From assembly GCA_900068845.1 (NCBI GenBank), contig CEFQ01000001.1:392410-456409 (forward strand): 64,000 nt of DNA. Reading direction: 5' to 3'. The notes beneath the pieces were generated by a model. It had not been told where the DNA came from, made no database searches, and worked only from the letters and a program-made list of their open reading frames with translations. How positions within the stretch are numbered: the first letter of the stretch is position 1; every line of letters begins with the position of its first letter. Source of the stretch: Enterobacter ludwigii. Its GTDB lineage: Bacteria > Pseudomonadota > Gammaproteobacteria > Enterobacterales > Enterobacteriaceae. Shown here piece by piece: positions 62,733 through 64,000 of this stretch. Both the position numbers and the translations under genes were made by a program.

Positions 62733-64000
62733 GCCTGAGCCCTCCCATAACCGAAGTGATAGGAGTTGTTTTCACCATTTGAAAAGCGCGTGTAGCGGCC
62801 ATCATAGACGGTTTTGACGGTGCCGATAGGGCCCTGGCGTTGCTTGCCGATGATGATTTCGGCGATGCCTTTTTCGGTGGAGTTCTCGTTATAAACTTCA
62901 TCACGGTAGATGAAGAGAATCAGGTCGGCGTCCTGTTCCAGCGCACCAGAATCACGCAGATCGCCGTTGTTTGGCCGCTTGTTGGGGCGTGATTCAACCT
63001 GACGATTTAGCTGGGATAGCGCGACCAGCGGACATTTCAGCTCTTTGGCCAGCGCCTTCAGGCAACGCGAAATCTCTGATATCTCTTGCGTGCGGTTCTC
63101 CTGCTCAGGCGCGCGCATCAGCTGCAGGTAATCGACCAGAATCAGGCTCGGTTGCCCGTATTTGCGGATGTAACGCCGCGCGCGGGCACGCAACAGCGCC
63201 GGGGTCTGGTCACTGTTTTCATCGATGATCAGCCGATCTTTCCAGGCAGTGACGCGCTCCATCGCCATGCTGATTCTGACCCAGCATTCATCATCGAGCT
63301 GGCCGCTGCGCAGCAAATTCAGCTCAACCTGACCCAGCATCGCAACCAGCCGCATCATCAGCTGCTCAGCGGGCATTTCCAGGCTGAAGAAGAAGACTAA
63401 ATTGCTCTCCAGCGCATCCAGCGCCGATTCGCACATCGCTAAGGCCAGCGCCGTTTTACCCATCGAAGGACGCGCGGCCAGCAGAATTAAATCGCCTGCC
63501 TGCAAACCACACGTCATTTGGTCGAGTTCTCGAAAGCCCGACGGCGTGCCGGTAATGCCATTGCCGCCAGTCGTCTCTTCTAAGCGGGTAAGCAGCTGCG
63601 ACATGCCATCGAGAACCGTGATTTCCTGGTGCTGGCGCGCATGGCCTTTTTCGGCCAGGTTGAACAGCTGGCTTTCGGCGACTTCGGTGATGTTGCTGGC
63701 GGCAGCGTTGGGAAGCTGCACATCGCGCGTAAGTTGGTTGCCAAGCAGATACAACTGACGCAGCTGGCTTTTTTCGGCGATTATCCGCGCGTAGGCGAGG
63801 ATGTTGGCGGCGCTCGGCGTGTTCTTGCTCAGCTCGGCGAGGTAAGCAAATCCGCCGCATTGATCGATGATGTTGTGACGCTCCAGCAGCTCGCTGAGTG
63901 TGATCAAGTCGAACGGATTGTTGCCTTTGGCCAGCTCGTCGATACCTTTGAAAATCGCGCGATGCGGACCGGAGAAGAAGTCTTCGCGTTGAATCAGCGT
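62729..64000 (-). CDS. dnaB: Replicative helicase DnaB, ICE copy, 5' end beyond window
   Basis: The visible 423 residues lack the first part of the N-terminal domain, which lies to the right (the frame stays open to the window edge: TLIQREDFFSGPHRAIFKGIDEL). Walker A ARPSMGKT, Walker B SLILVDYLQLM and the arginine finger region KQRQGPIGTVKTVYDGRYTRF are present, so it is a complete RecA-like DnaB domain. It overlaps parB by 4 bases. ICEs of this class carry such a helicase as a maintenance gene next to parA. Confidence 0.95.
   Translation of the reverse strand, partial: TLIQREDFFSGPHRAIFKGIDELAKGNNPFDLITLSELLERHNIIDQCGGFAYLAELSKNTPSAANILAYARIIAEKSQLRQLYLLGNQLTRDVQLPNAAASNITEVAESQLFNLAEKGHARQHQEITVLDGMSQLLTRLEETTGGNGITGTPSGFRELDQMTCGLQAGDLILLAARPSMGKTALALAMCESALDALESNLVFFFSLEMPAEQLMMRLVAMLGQVELNLLRSGQLDDECWVRISMAMERVTAWKDRLIIDENSDQTPALLRARARRYIRKYGQPSLILVDYLQLMRAPEQENRTQEISEISRCLKALAKELKCPLVALSQLNRQVESRPNKRPNNGDLRDSGALEQDADLILFIYRDEVYNENSTEKGIAEIIIGKQRQGPIGTVKTVYDGRYTRFSNGENNSYHFGYGRAQA

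Larger units (their letters stand above)
12535..64000. mobile_element. GI-type (SPI-7/PFGI-1/Tfc-like) integrative and conjugative element, right end outside window
   Basis: The region starts at a tRNA-Phe 3' end and carries a tyrosine integrase, TraI_2 relaxase homologue, ArdC, a Tfc-type secretion operon, coupling protein TraD, and the maintenance genes STY4534, STY4528, DUF2857, parB and dnaB, in the order known for this ICE class (relaxase and integrase near the tRNA, dnaB/parB at the far end). Cargo cassettes with lower GC are inserted between tRNA and integrase, beside ardC, beside traG, between TIGR03747 and RAQPRD, and between TIGR03759 and STY4534. No topB or type IV pilus genes are seen, and parA would lie past the right edge. 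attR was searched for by eye and not found, so the left boundary at the tRNA is inferred. Confidence 0.85.

Noticed and set aside
12611-64000. attR (second copy of the tRNA-Phe 3' end)
   Set aside because: Searched by eye for CGATTCCGCGTCCGGGCACCA-like sequence; none seen. The element's right end lies beyond the window.

Overview
The window is enterobacterial chromosome, most likely Erwiniaceae (Pantoea/Erwinia-like; inferred from protein similarity remembered, not searched), followed by a large integrative and conjugative element (ICE). Bases 1-12484 are core genome in the order known from E. coli and Salmonella around pheU: efp (partial), epmB, yjeI, groL-groS, fxsA, aspA, dcuA, dsbD, yjdC. 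Two things differ from the E. coli order. A repeat-rich Ig-like protein sits between fxsA and aspA, and yjeH and cutA are absent from their usual places. A tRNA-Phe gene (12535-12610) ends the core; this locus is the known SPI-7 insertion site in Salmonella.

From the tRNA to the right edge everything looks like one GI-type (SPI-7/PFGI-1/ICEHin1056 'Tfc') ICE with cargo. The end next to the tRNA carries a small gene with a cysteine cluster, a very acidic protein, an unknown 535-residue protein, a C5 methyltransferase/DUF4928-type restriction pair, a tyrosine integrase, a TraI_2 relaxase homologue, ArdC, an ATPase + HNH pair resembling Septu, a second integrase-like protein, a DUF3742-like protein and a GIY-YIG protein. 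Bases 29635-51055 hold an almost complete Tfc-type IV secretion operon on the minus strand (traG, TIGR03755/56/57, traC/virB4, TIGR03751/52, TIGR03749/46/50/45/58, RAQPRD, TIGR03747, traD, TIGR03765, lytic transglycosylase, TIGR03759). Bases 57111-64000 hold the maintenance end (STY4534/DUF3577, DUF1845, STY4528, DUF2857, ParB, DnaB). The ICE runs off the right edge; no second tRNA 3' end (attR) is in the window.

Two AT-rich cassettes interrupt this backbone and are the best candidates for undescribed systems. (1) Bases 51201-56928: four overlapping or abutting genes for an MBL-fold hydrolase, a trypsin-like protease, a Ski2-like helicase and an alpha-helical protein. The MBL + protease pair recalls AVAST type I, but a helicase stands where the STAND NTPase would be. 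(2) Bases 42587-45959: a GHKL-type ATPase overlapping a 739-residue protein with a phosphoribosyltransferase-like region, placed inside the transfer operon.

At DNA level, a 15-bp palindrome GTTGCCASTGGCAAC occurs seven times, only in the ICE: four copies exactly 36 bp apart inside parB and three single copies in transfer genes, in different reading frames. A second palindrome, TTCGGNNNCCGAA, occurs four times at helically phased spacing inside the STY4528 replication gene. These look like protein-binding sites (partition/segregation and replication origin) embedded in coding sequence. The TraI_2 relaxase homologue lacks the usual HD-type metal ligands, and the DUF2857 gene is frameshifted by one copy of a GCGGCGA heptamer repeat.
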